NCBI GenBank assembly: GCA_019312695.1
Contig: JAFDCT010000183.1
Span: 1 to 6,747, forward strand
Source: Deltaproteobacteria bacterium
GTDB taxonomy: Bacteria; Desulfobacterota; Desulfobulbia; Desulfobulbales; BM004
Direction: 5' to 3'
Length of the DNA: 6,747 nt
The position numbers and the translations under genes are program-made. Shown piece by piece: positions 6,253 to 6,747 of the stretch. Under the pieces are notes generated by a model. That model had not been told where the DNA came from, did no database searches, and saw nothing but the letters and a program-made list of their open reading frames with translations. Each line of letters opens with the position of its first letter. Position 1 is the first letter of the stretch.

Positions 6253-6654
6253 ATGTTTGGGCCAATTATTTCAGACTTAAAAAACGGTATACTGCCGGAT
6301 AATAACTTACTCCGCCAACGGTTTGAAGCAGCACTTATCAAAAAAATGGGTGTCATAAGAACACCCTACTCATTCTGGCCTGCTGACACAAAAATCAATC
6401 CCCATGCCAAACAACTTCTTTGGGCCGCAATTCTCCTCCAGGACAAGGAAAAATTTGAAATTGTCAGGGCAATAATCAGCTCTGAACTTGAAGAAAAACA
6501 ACGAGCAAAGGGACAACGGGAAAACATGCAATCCCTGACTGCAAAAGTTCATCAGCTCCTGCAGGAATATATCCTTGAGTTTATAGCGCTGGCACCTGAT
6601 GACATTTTCCAGAACAAATTACATAAATTAACTCAGGTGATGGTTTCTTTCTAG
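6253..6654 (+). CDS. Hypothetical protein, unrecognised family
   Basis: A 133-residue protein I do not recognise. It has no signal peptide, no clear membrane helix and no cysteines. It looks mostly helical: residues about 52-84 (AKQLLWAAILL...EKFEIVRAIISSELEEKQRAK) and 88-121 (ENMQSLTAKVHQLLQEYILEFIALA) could form two amphipathic helices, possibly a coiled coil or oligomerisation unit. The conserved-looking N-terminal stretch MGVIRTPYSFWP (32-43) could be a useful family marker. The ATG at 6253 is 26 bases after the S1 gene's stop, with AGGAAG at 6234-6239, a rather distant 13 bases upstream, and GGG nearer. Codon use and base composition are like the upstream genes. The position suggests it is the last gene of the run. 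Its TAG stop at 6652-6654 directly abuts the stop codon of the convergent gene. Confidence 0.72.
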   Translation: MFGPIISDLKNGILPDNNLLRQRFEAALIKKMGVIRTPYSFWPADTKINPHAKQLLWAAILLQDKEKFEIVRAIISSELEEKQRAKGQRENMQSLTAKVHQLLQEYILEFIALAPDDIFQNKLHKLTQVMVSF

Positions 6655-6747
6655 TTATGTAGCCGCAGGCGATGGCGGTTCATTCACATACATTCTGCTT
6701 TTGAGCAGCATAATTCCTCCGGCAACAATCAAACTGCCGCCAAGCCA
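6655..6747 (-). CDS. C-terminal end of a membrane protein, possibly EamA/DMT transporter (partial)
   Basis: The minus strand carries an open frame that enters from the right edge and ends with TAA (complement of 6655-6657). The 30 visible residues begin WLGGSLIVAGGIMLLKSR and end in a short polar tail, NEPPSPAAT. The hydrophobic Gly-rich segment followed by Lys/Arg looks like the last transmembrane helix of a multi-pass protein. The (L/G)G-x-L-I-x-A-G-x-x-L-L pattern is common at the end of EamA/DMT-superfamily transporters, but 30 residues cannot fix the family. The 5' part lies outside the window. Confidence 0.55.
   Translation of the reverse strand, partial: WLGGSLIVAGGIMLLKSRMYVNEPPSPAAT

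Overview
The window looks like chromosomal housekeeping DNA of a Gram-negative, probably anaerobic deltaproteobacterium (Desulfobacterota; a Desulfobulbales-like lineage would fit). The reasons are the combination of LolA (so an outer membrane), a short MucR-type zinc-finger regulator with a deltaproteobacterial-style CLECG...H...HGLT finger, a four-domain S1 protein of a type I associate with this group, and an FmdB zinc-ribbon protein. The taxonomic call is an inference from protein style; no rRNA is present.

Layout. 2-358 (minus): FmdB-family zinc-ribbon protein whose 3' end carries a hairpin flanked by a 12-bp direct repeat. 359-847: very AT-rich divergent intergenic region (about 18% GC by hand count over 601-780) with imperfect direct repeats and a candidate promoter. 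848-1321 (plus): MucR/Ros-family regulator, closed by a strong hairpin terminator at 1338-1388. 1383-1575: murI leader with a consensus -10 box inside a perfect palindrome, plus two more dyads. 1576-6654 (plus): a tightly spaced co-directional run of murI (glutamate racemase), lolA (lipoprotein carrier), a 622-residue radical SAM protein of the RiPP-maturation B12-type family, a four-S1-domain RNA-binding protein, and a 133-residue protein I do not recognise. 6655-6747 (minus): the last 30 codons of a membrane protein, possibly an EamA/DMT-type transporter, converging on the run with no bases between the two stop codons.

How the genes fit together. MurI supplies D-glutamate for peptidoglycan and LolA ferries lipoproteins to the outer membrane, so the front of the run is an envelope operon. 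The S1 protein belongs to translation. The radical SAM protein is the outlier: its relatives modify ribosomal peptides, yet no precursor peptide gene, protease or exporter lies beside it, and it sits among housekeeping genes. Its cluster motif is also unusually spaced (C-x4-C-x2-C). This is the most interesting item here. A clear undescribed multi-gene system is not visible; the other second-look items are the palindromic insertion-like structure in the fmdB-like gene and the repeat-rich regulatory regions on either side of the MucR gene.
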